From: Elysia crispata
Lineage: Eukaryota > Mollusca > Gastropoda > Plakobranchidae
Assembly (NCBI GenBank): GCA_033675545.1
Contig: JAWDGP010004062.1
Span: 97,001-161,000 of the forward strand
Length of the DNA stretch: 64,000 nt
Direction: 5' to 3'
In this document: positions 29,301-42,500 of the stretch, one piece after another
Layout: each line of letters opens with the position of its first letter
Position numbering within the stretch: the first letter of the stretch is position 1
Made by a program: the position numbers and the translations under genes
Notes under the pieces: model-generated
Told to the model about the DNA's origin: nothing
Seen by the model: only the letters and a program-made list of their open reading frames with translations
Database searches by the model: none

Positions 29301-32300
29301 TCTCACCGAGCACATGGCAATGAAATGAGTGCTAGCATCTTCATGTTTCCCAAATAAATTTTTATTCTTGAGAAATTTAGGACACATAGAAATGACAAAG
29401 AGAGTTGACAAGAAATTAACAGAAGTAACTTCAAAGAGACAAACTAAACGATTAAAATTTTTCAAACCATCCCTGAAAGCAAAGATAACTGTCAAATTCC
29501 AAAACAATAGTGAGGGTTTAGATTGTGGTTTTATATAAAACTCATTGAAACTGATAGAAAAATTCAGAGATCATGTAAACTTTAATAAAATGACAGGAAA
29601 TATTTCTTCGATGCTCCTACACATTATGCGTTGATATCTTTACCATTTAGATATTTTATCATAAGTTTACCAAAGTTAAAATGATTTAAGTCACACTCAC
29701 CAGGTATCCCAGGATGAAGAGGGATGTCTCCATAGTGAGGCCTGTCAATGATTCAATATGAATTTTAAAAATTTGCACAAGGAAACCTTTAGAAAATTCA
29801 AGATTTATATCTCAAAACAGTTTGAAAAATATTATTTCGCAAGTGCTTTACAAACAACTCTCCCCTCTCCCCCCAAAAAAAAAACAAACAAAAAAACATT
29901 AGGTTACAGGGCTCAAGCATGTTTAAACAAAATATGAAAAGGCAAATAGCTTGAACCCTTTAAAGTAAGAGGGTTCACTTACTTGTCTGCAGTTCTTATG
30001 TAAGGGAAGGGGAAATTGATGGGAACATCAATCTGAAAAAAAAAAAAAAAAAGAAGGAAAAAATTACAAACATAGTGCCATTCACTGATTTTCTTATGAT
30101 TAAAAGCTCAGCATATTTTTTTTGTTGTTAAATTAAATATGGATAGTGCTGGTGGTAACCGAACCACTAGCATATCTGAACACGAATAATCAAAATTAAT
30201 TGCAAAGCATTTTAAAATGATACTTGATGCCATACTATCATGGTTGGTAAAGATTTCTTTCTTATTTTTTCTAATAAAACGCCATGGTCACATTTTTACA
30301 TTAAGACTACTTCTCTTCATTCACACTCTTATGGAAATGCACCATGGTTCGTTTGTTGTTTTTTTTTTCAAGGTAAACATTGTACAAATTTTAAAATTAT
30401 GTTCTTTGTTAAAGAATATAACATGGCAGTGTGTCAGATTTCAACTGAGAAATGCCAATTCCATCTCATTTCTGAAAAATACTACTCACCAGACCTTCAT
30501 ACTTTCCCCTTGAGTAGAACTGTATGGTTGACATCTTTTGTTGCACACCATCTACCCCACTGCTATTACCATTATTTACTCCGCCATTGTTATCAGCTCG
30601 CAAATTCTGTATGAAGTGCAGCCGCTGATGCAGTACATCCCACTGACACCAAACAAACTTCCGCACCACCTGTTCTGTCTTAGGTTGTCCGCTCATCATC
30701 TGTAGAGCAGCAGAATCAATGGGAATCTACGCTTATGAATTTTCGAAAATCTCTAAGATATAGTTGCAATGGTTTATTTAGTTTGACTCTTTTGAAGAAA
30801 CACACACTTTTAGGCTTCAATCTACATTTCTATTGTGAGATGTATATTTACATGCAAAAAAAAACTATCAGAACTGATTATGACAGAGGGGTGGCCAAAA
30901 GTTTACTTTAAAAGGCTTAATTTTTTTAAATTGTTCTACCCCTTTTGGTACATGTTTTTATTCATGAAACAATCAACATGAAAGCTTGAACAAACAAATG
31001 AATCACCTAAACACTTTTGTTGGACCAAAGTTCAATGGATTTTAAAAACAGTGATAAATATTCTAAGCAGTAAAAGAGCAACTTTTTTTTTTGCTTAAAT
31101 TTATCTTTAAGAACAATTCCTTTATATTGTAACGAAAACAATCTGGAAATGGTTATATCATAGCTTAAATATCAGATATGTTTGAGTGGATTCGCCCGAT
31201 CAATATTTTACATACAATTCCTCTGTCTCCTATTCTGGCAACAGGAACTCTGTACAGACCAATTGCTGTGGAAACACATGAAAAACAAAACAAGAAATGC
31301 CAATGATAAAAAAATTATATCTATTTATCTAGATAAAGACATGACAATGTTTATTTGACTCTCAGTCGCAGATAGATAGCAATATTATACCAAGTGAAAA
31401 TTGCCAAGTAAATAAAGACATAATGATTTAGATGAGATTGGTTTTAAGATTATTAATCATCAATTTCTTGTTTGTAGAGAATGAGTATAAAAAAATCATA
31501 AATACAAAAAGTATCTTTAACCTTAATATCTCAAGAATTTTTTGTAAACCAATCAAAGAGATCTCTTTCCTTGTGGGCAAAAAATAGGAACCTTACATTC
31601 TTTGTGTAGGAAAACCAGCATGCTGGATTCTCTGGAGTGAGTTTGCCCTTGCTGATCAGGATAGAGAAACTGGACTTTAAGGAAGGTTGAGCGTTCCATG
31701 TTGAGAGAGTAAACAATCTTTTCAACTGACTGAAGCTCTGCAAGAAATCCTTGAAATACATCTGTGAATGAAAAAAGTTGACCAAAGATTTTTTTTCAGC
31801 TTATATTTAGGGTATAGCAAAATTAAAAAAAAAAGACTTTCTTGGTTTTTCCACATGCTATTTTTTTCAAAAGCTTCATAAAAACTTAATTTATTTACTA
31901 GAAGACAATCTGTCTTAAGATTATCTTTAGACTTTTCTGCTGCACTAAGTAAACGCTTATTTAGCAAGATAGGGTTTAAAGATGGTGCCTTACTTTATCA
32001 GTAAATGAAAGTATGGAAGAACTCTTGGCACAATCAGCCCGTCTCAGGATAAATGGCTCATCATGCAGCCAACATTATTCGTTTAAGTTCCCTCGACGTT
32101 GCGATATATATCGATAATCCAAACTTATGCTATCAATGATAGCCACCACTTTAAAAAAAATCTCTACTGAGAAAGAATTCATTGGGAGATAGATTCTATC
32201 AATTTTGTTGTGTTCCATATGTTAACTTTTTATTTTTCATGAAATAGTTTACCAAACCTCAAAATGTATATAATCATATAAAAAGCTTTTAAAATATCCT

Positions 32301-34646
32301 AAGAGAAAATAACAAGGCTTAGTTTTGCTTAAAGAATACATAAACCCAAACACAAATCTCATGACTCAAATTTCAAATTAGCTCAAAATGGTTTTGGAAT
32401 CATTACTTTTTAATTGAGCTATTTCCAAAAAAATTACAATGAACAGATTGAAATTGGCATGCTGTCATAAAATATTAATTTCTATTTTTATGAGTTACTT
32501 GAAATTTCTTTAAACACTAATGATGATACATTTGTTCAAGGTAGAATCAGTGGCATAGAGACCAGGATGTTTTATTTAAGTTCCCTTCCTGGCAGGGGCT
32601 GGGCCCTAGATTGAGGTCTTTGGAAAAACGTCCAACATATATCACTCCACTTAGGTGTGATTGACTGCCTGCTTAAACTGTTCGTAAAGCTTGCAACAGC
32701 ATCGCTTGCTAATCAGTGAAAGATTGCCATGTTGCGTATGCAGACCCTATTCTAGCTCCTAAGGGCCCATGGGCCTCTGGAGCATTCATTTGTTTTTATT
32801 TTTACATTTGCATAAGCTTCACAGAACTTTTTAAATTTTTAACATGTCACAACTACTTTCATACCTTTGCTCTTCTTGTCTGATGCATAATCACGAGGCT
32901 TTACAATGCTAAAAGCTGTAAAGGAGAGAAAAACTTTTAATTTTTTTCAAAATAAATTATGTTTGTTTGATGCATGCAATTTCATCCTCCCCTCCAAGTA
33001 CACTGCTTTATATAAAAACTGTTGCCACCGCTTCAATAAACTTCAAGTGTGTAGAACATTTTCAATGAAAGAGAATAAGTTTGCAAAACTGTAATACACT
33101 AAATTTAAAGGGTTGATATATTTCACAACAATAGAAGTCATATAAAATGAACTCTAAAGCTATATGTCAAAATAATAAATTTGATCCATTCAGAGTAAGT
33201 TATATGTAAAAGAACTGGATATTTTATTAGTCATTGGTGTGGTCACTAACCTAATAATGTCCTTTCCTGGTTCAATGAACAAGACACAACTTTCACTTTC
33301 TTTTCATATGTATATATGACCTGAAATGAAAGAGAGAGTTTAGAAAAAAGAAAAATCAAAAAGAAAAAAAATCAAAATTGATTGTAAGAGTGGCATAAAA
33401 CAGAGTGTTGAGTTTACATCTTCTCTACATCACCTCTAAAATTATGTCTGTGCTAAAGTGAAGAGAATAAATTGCATTACTCAGATCTTTATTTATTTCT
33501 TTAGTAACTTACCTTGTGTGATTGACTTTCAGGGTCATAGATTCCAAAGTTTGTGACAAAAAATGCTGGCTGCAAAGTTAAAAAAAAAAAAGGAAGTACA
33601 GACTATATAACTATCAATCAAACTTTATTAATAAACTAAAAATGAAACAACAATGGCTCTTTCTTTTTTTTTTCCAACTACTTTCTTTTTCCTAAGAGTA
33701 TATATTGAAAACATACACAGTGCTTCCCCCAAAAGTGAACTGGATTTTTCTCTTCTATTGTTTTCTTTTTAACAAAACAGAAAAGCACCCTTTAGCTGTT
33801 GATAAATAACAATCTAAAAGAACATAGAAGATCATTGACCTATACATTGTTTGCAGCATATGGTGAGGTATCATTAATCCCAATGCTAGTTTTTTTAATT
33901 TGCGAATCGTCATCAGTGTGAATATTTTGTAAACAAGTAGGCCCCTATGGTTCAATGATAAGTTACAAACTGTCATTTAAAACAAAATTTAAATTTAAAA
34001 AATCCTCCATCAAGTGCAAGTTGCTTCTCTCGAAACCTTGTGTACCTTGTCTTTATCTACATCATTCCACACAAAGAGGATCACACCTCCTTTTTCTTGA
34101 TTTATGATACGTGGTGTGATATTAAGAGGTTCTGTGGAAAAATGTAAAAACTCGTCATTTAAATGGGAAGGACTTCCAAATGGGTACAGTTACTCTATGA
34201 TACTAAAGATACCTTTGTTTGATCGGGCTATAAAATAACTTATTAATGTCTCAAGTATGTCTAGGTGCAAATCGTTTTCTAACATTGAATTGGCAAAAAA
34301 ACAAACTGTTGCACAATACACCCAATCATATCTTAATTAATATAGGGCCTACTAACAGATGTACCATGAATTAAGGATAAAAAGTTATAATAAAAACACT
34401 GATGGGGTCTGCTTGTTCTAGTGTTGCATCGTCTGGTCCCTATAAGACTGGGGCATTCATTTAACACGCCATAGAAGCTGCACTATGTAGATCTAATTAA
34501 AGCTAGAGTTTATCTAGATGATCTACTGTCATGATTTTGATAGTGACATAATATGTCTCACCTGTGATACCGATGCTTTGTCGATAGTTGTAGATATATT
34601 GTGACAATGAAACCAGTAAATCGAATGATGCATGGAGTTCAAACAT
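11394..34646 (-). CDS. GSAP: Gamma-secretase-activating protein (GSAP, pigeon family), 29 exons
   Basis: GSAP family proteins bind gamma-secretase and the APP C-terminal fragment and bias APP cleavage in vertebrates; the invertebrate role is unclear. Coding exons (5' to 3'): 34646-34562, 34131-34046, 33569-33513, 33320-33251, 32915-32865, 31761-31597, 31265-31216, 30699-30490, 30032-29983, 29741-29701, 29155-29055, 28285-28234, 27821-27744, 26319-26227, 25553-25487, 25174-24774, 24207-24050, 23348-23283, 21247-21020, 20685-20566, 19394-19227, 18788-18601, 17952-17858, 17093-17045, 16712-16642, 15797-15730, 14999-14909, 12092-11982, 11503-11394. All phases join and give 1,059 codons plus stop, against about 854 in human. 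Recognised by colinear matches to human GSAP as I recall it: VIYTYEKKVKVVSCSLNQER near residue 90, KFVWCQWD, VVMLPGYFVHLLNV, PPGFSSFFTALGFKCLEL, then EQAALYNT close to the C terminus. Exon 25174-24774 encodes a Ser/Glu/Gln-rich insert of about 130 residues with no human counterpart. No signal peptide or membrane segment is obvious. The start ATG at 34646 begins MFELHASFDL, aligning with the human N terminus. Exons 25553-25487, 20685-20566 and the 23283 boundary are the least certain. Confidence 0.9.
14402..14605. repeat. Three-copy 68-bp tandem repeat in a GSAP intron
   Basis: Three imperfect copies of a 68-bp unit, marked by AGGATATTT at 14408, 14476 and 14544 and by TTTGGTTATTGAGCTTT within each copy. 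It lies in the intron between the exons 14999-14909 and 12092-11982. No function is apparent. Confidence 0.85.
21562..21917. mobile_element. Short non-autonomous DNA transposon (MITE), hAT-like ends
   Basis: A 356-bp element in the GSAP intron 23282-21248. The left end reads CAAGGTTCCCAC; the right end, reverse-complemented, reads CAGGGTTCCCAC. Both subterminal regions carry AATTCAAG/CTTGAATT words. ATCAAG is present immediately outside both ends (21556-21561 and 21918-21923) as a likely target-site duplication. CAGGGTTCCC ends are typical of a common hAT-related MITE type, but hAT duplications are 8 bp and only 6 bp match here. It carries no coding capacity. Confidence 0.65.
23279..23282 (-). 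other. Overlapping 5' splice sites of a GSAP exon
   Basis: On the minus strand the exon ends TATCTT followed by GTGGGTAAGA, offering two donors 4 nt apart: GTGGGT (exon end 23283) and GTAAGA (exon end 23279). Only GTGGGT keeps frame with the next exon, which starts at 21247 in phase 0. Using the downstream GTAAGA would shift the frame. Confidence 0.6.
26227..26500. repeat. About 51-bp degenerate tandem copies of a GSAP exon edge
   Basis: The 5' edge of exon 26319-26227, together with its splice acceptor, recurs three more times upstream in the intron. Markers (plus strand): GCCTGCAATC at 26318, GCCTGCAATC at 26368, GCCCGAAATC at 26420 and TCCAACAATC at about 26473. Read on the minus strand the copies echo the exon's AGSYLVVML. 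The nearest extra copy keeps an intact ATTGCAG acceptor; the others are decayed. Confidence 0.75.
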
Positions 34647-35018
34647 GTTGAATGTGTTAAATAGACAGACGAAATAACCGGCACTCAAGCTAAATTATCA
34701 TGATGATAGGTCAAGCTTATATACTGAAGTGTTTGGCTTTCTTATGTGCATTGGCAGCTTGAAATCACATGCCAAAGGTCAGGGGTCGTGTTTTTAATCG
34801 TTAGGCTGAAATCAATTTCTCGGTATCGGAAAATTGTTACCAAATTTTTCAGACTGAAAATAGAACTCAACTCCAGGATGGTTTTTAAAAGAACGTGCTT
34901 TGGGTACATTCAAATATTTCGAACTTCATATTTCAACAAAAGTTATCTAATTAAGATATTGAAATGCATAAATTTATCATGGATTTAAAGATAAGTAGCT
35001 GTCATCAAACATTGCTGC
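34647..35018. promoter_or_regulatory. Putative bidirectional promoter interval, GSAP / HDAC10
   Basis: GSAP translation starts at 34646 on the minus strand. The first plus-strand exon-like segment upstream of HDAC10 has its donor at 35118. The roughly 370-bp gap would then hold the promoters of both genes. No TATA box or specific factor site is claimed. If the leader exon at 35,019-35,117 is not real, the divergent interval extends to about 36,467. Confidence 0.35.
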
Positions 35019-35117
35019 AGTATCGAACATCATCTTGGCTACGAAGATACTCATCTGGCAGGCCTAAATACTCTGATTCCTTCCGGGTTAAAATGGCTGT
35101 CACTTGGTTTGTGATGT
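35019..35117 (+). other. Candidate leader exon upstream of HDAC10, with a short ORF
   Basis: A GC-richer segment with an exon-like look ends in a strong donor (TTG then GTAAGT at 35118). HDAC10 exon 36468-36533 has a strong acceptor (poly-T, then GACAG) in front of untranslated sequence, so an upstream exon is expected. An open frame enters from ATG 34964 or 34979 and reads WLRRYSSGRPKYSDSF, then a hydrophobic stretch. Joined to 36468 it would stop five codons later (TGA), before the HDAC10 ATG. Its start may be earlier than 35,019 because CTGCAG at 35,018 could be an acceptor or chance. The Arg/Ser-rich start resembles a mitochondrial presequence, but I do not recognise a protein. Confidence 0.35.
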
Positions 35118-36510
35118 TGGTAAGTAAGTCTATGAAAACGTTTGAAACGAAATTGCAGTGGATAAGTAACATTTCCCATTTTGATATTCTGGTTTAATGC
35201 GATAACGTTAATTCTTATAGCTGTAATATTTAACATCTAGTCATGAATACTATTAAAATCTAGAGTTATACGACTTATGTAGTCTTGATCTATCTCGAGA
35301 CTGTAATGTAGCCTAGATTTCAGTGATCGTTCAACTGGGGACTTCAGCAATTTTTGTAATGACCAATATACCGGTATATTTAAAAAAACAAATAAAAAAC
35401 AATTACTTACTAGATAAGATCTAGATTCCAATGGCGGAATTTCAGCACGGTTACTTCTCGTTTAAAAAGGGATAACGATAAAAGCCTCCAAACATTAACA
35501 AACAGTTATACCTTTCATAGTCATACATGAAATTAGATTTGTTTTTACGTGGATGTTTTAAAAAAAATAAACCAGAAACCCAAAATCAATGCTTATATCT
35601 CGAGCTTATAATAATCTATACAGCAAGAAATTAAATACTATCAACATAGTGAGTTTTCCTTTCACAATATGGGTCAAAGGTAAAGTTTGGACCTTATCGA
35701 TAAAGCTAAAAATGTAGCATAGACCTAGCAGAACGTTTTGTAAATGATTTAATATATTCCATTCCTTTTAATGAAAATGGGACATTTAGCATCTCGTCTT
35801 TTCAGGAATAACAAAACAAACAAAAAAATTAAAATTAAAATAGAAAGACAATATCAAATGACATTTTCCTCTTACAGTAATTTATTCACATCTCCAACAT
35901 CAAAAATCATGTGAATTATTTTATTCAACAATATTTGTTTTACAAGAAACAATTTTTTTTTTGCCTTTTTCAACCTGATTGTGGAACATGCCATATTATA
36001 ATATACCTCTTTCAACTCAAAATATCACTTGATTAGTTTTCATTGTGATGAGAAGTAAGATAATGTGAAATTGAAATGTGGCAGAATCTCACATATCTAT
36101 CTGATTTTATCTTCATATAGAGTCCTCTTGAGCAACAAGCATTAAGCATTCATCAATTTATACTTGTAGTTGTCAAAATTTTTTCTTGTGTTTACAAAGG
36201 TATTTAAGGCAATAGATCTCACTGAAACATGTATACATCATTGACAACAAACCTACAAAGGAACTCAAATAATAAAAAAAAAAAGATGAAAATCAAAAGC
36301 ATGGCGTACTAGCTAAATTTGGTTGAATTTATTGAAAATAAAATATTTTGAACATCTTAAAATCTAGATCTAGGTCTAATTTAAGATTTTTACTCAAACC
36401 AAAAATGACTATGAGTATATCTTGCACTGTATTTTCTTGTTAAACTTATCTTTTTTTTTTTTGACAGTCACTACCAGAAGACTGAGTATTAGTGTTGTCT
36501 AACAAAAATC

Positions 36511-39500
36511 ATGGCTGCACCAGTGCAGGATAGGTAAGTTAAAAGAATTTTATACATAATAAGCTTAAGATTTTGAGAGAATAGAAAAGGAAAATTGAGT
36601 GTTTCATTGAAAAAAGGATTCATACTAAATGTAATGGACTTTTATTTTATCATTAAGGATTGTTTTAATTGTTGTTGTATTTATCATAATAAATTAAAAT
36701 CCCTCCTTCAAGAGGGAGGATAATGTGGATATAAATTATTTACTTCTTAAATTTCATCCCAATGTTTTAAAGGTCTAAAATTTACATGGAATGTATGAGG
36801 TAAATCTGAAGAAACCTAGATATTATTATGATGCATTGTAATACTTTTATCTGGGATTCATCACATTGATCCATAGACTTTATTTTCAGGGCAACTTCAG
36901 TGTTAAAACATTTTCTTATGCTTTATACTGTCGAAGTTTGTAAAAATAGATCCTTTTCTTCAAATATTATTCAGTAAATATTTTTTAATATGCAACAACC
37001 TAAATTAATGACATTGTTGCATTAGATATTTTATGTTTTCTTACTCTTTAAAAAGCGAAATCTGAATTTGGTTTTAAAGATATGCCTATATTGCCTGAAA
37101 TCAAAATAACATATTTTAGGAGAAAGATTTGTAACTTGTAACAGAATTATAACTTGTTATGGATATAAGTTCACTCTTTTAAATGGGAAGGAGGGAATGA
37201 TAATCAATGTTTTATACATGTGTAGATCTTCTGTTGTAAATTTTTCAAAATAGAATGAGGAATTTATTTGATATTTCTGTTCTTGTTGTAGTCGCACAGC
37301 TGTGGTGTTTGACAAGAGGTTGGAATCCCATTTCAGCCAGTGGAATACAGCCTTCACGGAGATACCACTTCGTGTCGCAGAAATTCTTCACAGATGTGAT
37401 CAGTTAAATCTTCTTGAACGCTGTCAAAGAATTCCTGTAAGTGCACTGCTAAGATATTATTTTGTGCTTATTTTTCATCATCAATATTTGTTGTTGTAAC
37501 TTCTAATCTTGTAGCCAGTGGTCTTTTGCTCTTCAGCTCAGTGCCACATCATAGTGAGTTGCAGTCTGCTGTTGTTGTTTTAATAGATTGTGTCACTGAC
37601 GCCAGAAATTGAAGGCCCAATCTAATCCTATCCTTTTGCTTTATTTTCCACCAATGGATCATCGTAGATACTGATCCCAATCACAGGATTGGATTTATTA
37701 AAAGCAGCTTAATTGTAGTTACACACCATTGGAACAGACAGACAGGCTTTTGACAGAACAGGCCAGATAAAACAAGAAGAAACTTGCATTTAACAGAAGA
37801 TTCATTTGGGATTTATCTGGTACTGTGGCTTTCCAAACTTCACAAGGGATTTTGCTTTTGCCTAAAACATGTTCAACAGCATCTCGCATAGCAATTTGTG
37901 GGTCTCAATATTCATGTCATTTACAGTTAAAATTTGTCTGTCACATATTCTTGTAAAGGCTTTTTATTGGACTGTGAAGAAAAGAAGTCAGAAATTTAAC
38001 ACAACTGATTTTGTAGTTTACTTTTATGCACAAAGGAAAGTCGAGTGTACGTTAAATTTTTTTTTTTAAACTTTACACTCAAATTACAAAACCAAGGAAA
38101 ATGAAGACACACTTTATCAAAAGAGGTAGATGGTAATTTATGGTTCTATGGCAATCTATAAGCCATACAGAGGAAAAAATTGGGCAAGTTAGAGGCAACT
38201 AGACTAGCAGCAGAGAGCTGAAGTTTCTTTCCTGTTTTTATTAATTTTTTTTTGTCTTGAATGAAGGTGAGAGAGGCAACAGTTGAAGAGATTACAACAC
38301 ACCACACCAAAGCCCATATTGACCTTTTGGAAAGCACAGCAACAATGGATGAAAATGAGCTCAAGCAAATTTCTCAGAAATATGACTACATCTACTTCCA
38401 TGCAGTATGTTCTTCCTTTTTTGTTACCCTAATTTTAGATAAATTCTATAACATGCCATGAAAAAATAATTTTCCAAAAACATCAAAGCTTTCTAAATTA
38501 TTTTCAATACTATCAAGTATATAAATTATATGTGTGATGATATTTGTTTGATTTGAGTAAATTATCATTATGAATACAAGTAATAAAGAAAGGCAGAGTA
38601 TAAAATGGCACATTGTTCTATCTTGTGATTAAATGTGAAAACAGTTTTCAATTCAAAGCCCTTTTAATGTAGTAACTGAAAATAAATGTAATATTTTGCT
38701 ATTGTTCTCTCTCTCTCCCTGATGCAATTTAGAAATCTGCTGAAAATGCCAAATTGTCATTGGGTGGAGTCATTGATCTTGTTGACGCCATTGTTTCTGA
38801 TAAGGTACATTAACTTTTCATGTATTGTAAATGCAGTTTGAAATTATTTCATTTCTCTCCAAAGTCTTGCAAAGGGATGATGGGATACATTACATGAAAC
38901 CTTAATCTTCATTTATTTCCTTTTTTAGAATGAAAAGGAAGGTTTTTTTTCTTATAGACATACTGCTTTCATATATCATCTAATGCATAGTTGCAATATT
39001 CATAAGCCCCAGCTTCATTGTGCAGATCTCACCAAGTAAGGTGCTGGGTGAAATCAACATTTTTTTTTATTGAATTTTCAAGTATGAATTGCTTTTTCCA
39101 AACTTCATCTTCTCATGTATTACAAACTTTTCTTTGTCTCTTTTAAAGGTGAGGAATGGCATGGCAATCGTACGTCCACCAGGTCACCATGCCATGAAAG
39201 AAGAATACTGCGGGTACTGTTATCTTGGAAATGTTGGTATTGCCACACAGCTTATGATGGACAAGTATGACCTTAAAAGGTGAAAACTAGCAGGACTGTC
39301 AAAACTCTATATGAAAGGCAATTTTGTTTTAGTTTTCCTCCTACTTTTTTTATGTGGGCCTCTTATTTGAGAATGATTGGATATAACCTGCTATAGAAAC
39401 TTTCCCAGGCATGGATATTAATAGATGGCCATCATTAACAGAACATAGCTTAAAAATGAATAACATCTCCAATTTGAAATTACACAAGGATACTTACTGA

Positions 39501-42500
39501 TTCATATTGATCAAAATGAAGTAAAATCTTTAAAATTCATCACAAAAAATTTTTAAAACGATTTTAAGGTAGAATTTGAATAAAAACAGTGCATATTGAA
39601 AGGTGGTGAATCTTGTAATTTTTAAAACTAAGTGATCCGCTATAGAATAGAGACTAAGTTACAGTGTGCAAGATTCATAAAATGCATTGCATGCAAATTT
39701 CAGAATTTTTTATGCATTGTATTATATTGTATGAAGATTATACTGAATCAGTGAATGTATAAAATGTTTCAAAACTCATGGGTTTTAAAATTTCAACATA
39801 TTTAGATATAGCCAGTGATCAATATGTAAAAAAGTGTGAACTACTTTATGCTCCCTGAATATGTTTTTTTCAAGTCAAATAATTTTTCTCATATTTTTTT
39901 TTATACTTTAATTGTTTTCATTCAAAGACATCTTATTCTTTTTGTACCAGAGTATTGATTCTGGATTGGGATGTTCATCATGGCCAAGGCACGCAGTACA
40001 TGTTCTATGACGACCCAAGGTTGGTGAATACATGTGAAATTGTTAACATAAAATGATAATAAACATCCTCTATGTGCTGGCAATTGCATGGTTTTTAGAG
40101 TGAAAGCTTGAGGAATACATAAACAAATTGTCAACACAAATTGATAATAAGCATTCTCTATGTAGTTATACTTGCACAGCTCTTAGATTTAAAGGTTAAT
40201 TATTTTGTGTCTTCTCTTAATTTAAGTGTCAGCAGCTGGAACTGCCAGTCAATCATAGTAAGTTTCATTTTGTAGGAGACACAAATAAAAATAAAATTTT
40301 TGGTATCTCTAAACTATGTGTATCCTTTTCTTTTAATTCTTGCAACATAAATTTCCAAAAGAGTGTTATGAAATATTCAGAACAGATGTTTTATGGTTTC
40401 GTATCTACCTCTTTTTTCTTTTTTACAGAGTTCTATTTGTGTCCATTCATCGTTATGAACATGGTAGAGAGTGGCCACATTTAAGAGAAGGAGATTATGA
40501 TTTCACTGGAGAGGGACCTGGGAAAGGATTTAACATAAATGTACCTTTAAATGAGGTGCGCAAAATAAAATTCACATTGGTTTGGTTTAAATGTTTGACT
40601 TAGTTCATTAGAGTCCCAATTTTTTTTTGTTGATCATATATGAGAGATACTTTCAGGTTCAATTAATATATAAATTTTTCTCTGATACTTAAAGGAAGAA
40701 AGGCTTTGAGGATTTTTTTTTTGTTCAAGCTTTAGACATTATTTAATATTTCAAGCTAAGAGAATCTGAAAGTTTTTATATCAATTTCATTATAAAACAT
40801 CTTTTGAGAAAGCAATTTATGTTGGTACTTTATGTTTTATTTAGAGATGTGTGTTGCAATTCTGTTACTTGTGTAGCAGTATGACAGAATGTATCTCACT
40901 TCAAATTTCTTTATTGAGCTAATAAGATTGTTAATGTTCAAATCTTGTTTTTAAAGTGCATAAAAGGGACAGGTCAAAGTATGAATTGATTGCTTACTGC
41001 TTCAAGTCAGTGGGTTTTTTACTGTTAACATTTTGAATCACTGCTACACCTGTGCCGGTTTATTATAATAACTTAGCATTGAAAAGAATTCCTGCTCTTT
41101 TTAAGGTGGTTTTGGTTTCTCTTACAGATTGGCTGTGATAATAGCGATTATTTGGCTATCATATTCAACCTTCTCCTGCCAATATTTTATCAGGTAGTAT
41201 CATCTTAGTTTTGGGCTGATGCAATAATTGCAAATCTGAACATAGCATACATTTGTAGGAGACAGTTTAAATTTTACTTTTTATCGATTCATTTTCCTTT
41301 TTTTTTTAAACGAAAATACCCCTCATTGTTTCTCAAGCTTTGAACATTGAAAATATTGCTTGCTAACACTAAGTATTAAGACTATAGTTGTAAGAGTCAA
41401 GTGCTACTCATTTTTTTCAAGACTCATTTTAATATGGTTTATACATTTTTAAAGCATGTTTTTTTTAATCATATGAATCAATCATAAATATTTTTTTATC
41501 AGCTTTGGATGCGGTTCATGTTATTACTTTCAAAAGCACAATTTTAAGTTGTAAAAATGGTCTAATAAATTGTGCATGTCTTTGGAGCCAATTTTATCAT
41601 GCTTGACTTAGTTAAACAAAATGACTAAATTTTATATCATCTCCTCCTATGACCCTGTAAAAGCAATTAAATTTTTTCTCTTTCCATTAAGCAGTAACAA
41701 GATATTAAAGTGGAAAATTGAAAAAGCAATGGTCAGTAATAAATGAGTTGGTTTTTTTTTCTCAGTTTGATCCTGAGCTGGTCTTAGTGTCTGCTGGCTA
41801 TGACTGCGCCATAGGATGTCCAGAGGTTTGTTCTAAGGAATAAACAAAACTTTGTTGGATAAGTGTATGAGTTTTCCTTAGATCATTCTCAGATTTAGAA
41901 TTAGAAAAGAAATGGTTGTAAAGTTTAAGGTAATACATGCCATCTCTTTGTTTTTATCTTTTTTTAAAAATGAAGTTCAGGTTTATGATATAGGACTGCC
42001 CTTCAGCATGCTGTTTGGGAAACTTTTTGAATCTCTGAATGGATTAACTTTTCTGCTTTTTTTTTATTTATTACCTTATAATATCCAATGAGATTGAATT
42101 TTTATTATATTTTGTATATATATCTTGTCTCTACCAGGGTGAAATGTTGGTCAGCCCAGCTTGTTTTGCTCACTTTGTAAATCTACTCAAACCTCTGGCC
42201 AAGGGCAAGTTAGCTCTTATATTAGAGGTAAGTGTCTCAACTTTGTGAAATATTTTGTTTTCTGAGGTGCAGCTGCTAACTGTGTGTTTTGTTCCTTTTA
42301 TTTTTTTTTAATATATCAGGCACTTTTGACAGATAGATCTTAATTCTACAGACATTCACTATTAATTTTTGTCCTCTCGCTATTGTTTGTTTTCATAAAT
42401 ATTTTGAATATTTTCAATAGTGGTTTTTAAGCTTGTAATCTGATTTCAGGGTGGCTACAATCTCAAATCATTAGCAGAATCTTCAGCCTTATCTCTGCGA

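Noticed and set aside
32560-32790. GC-richer block in a GSAP intron, possibly a SINE
   Set aside because: It shares only short words with 34,390-34,460; no RNA polymerase III promoter boxes or tail could be defined.
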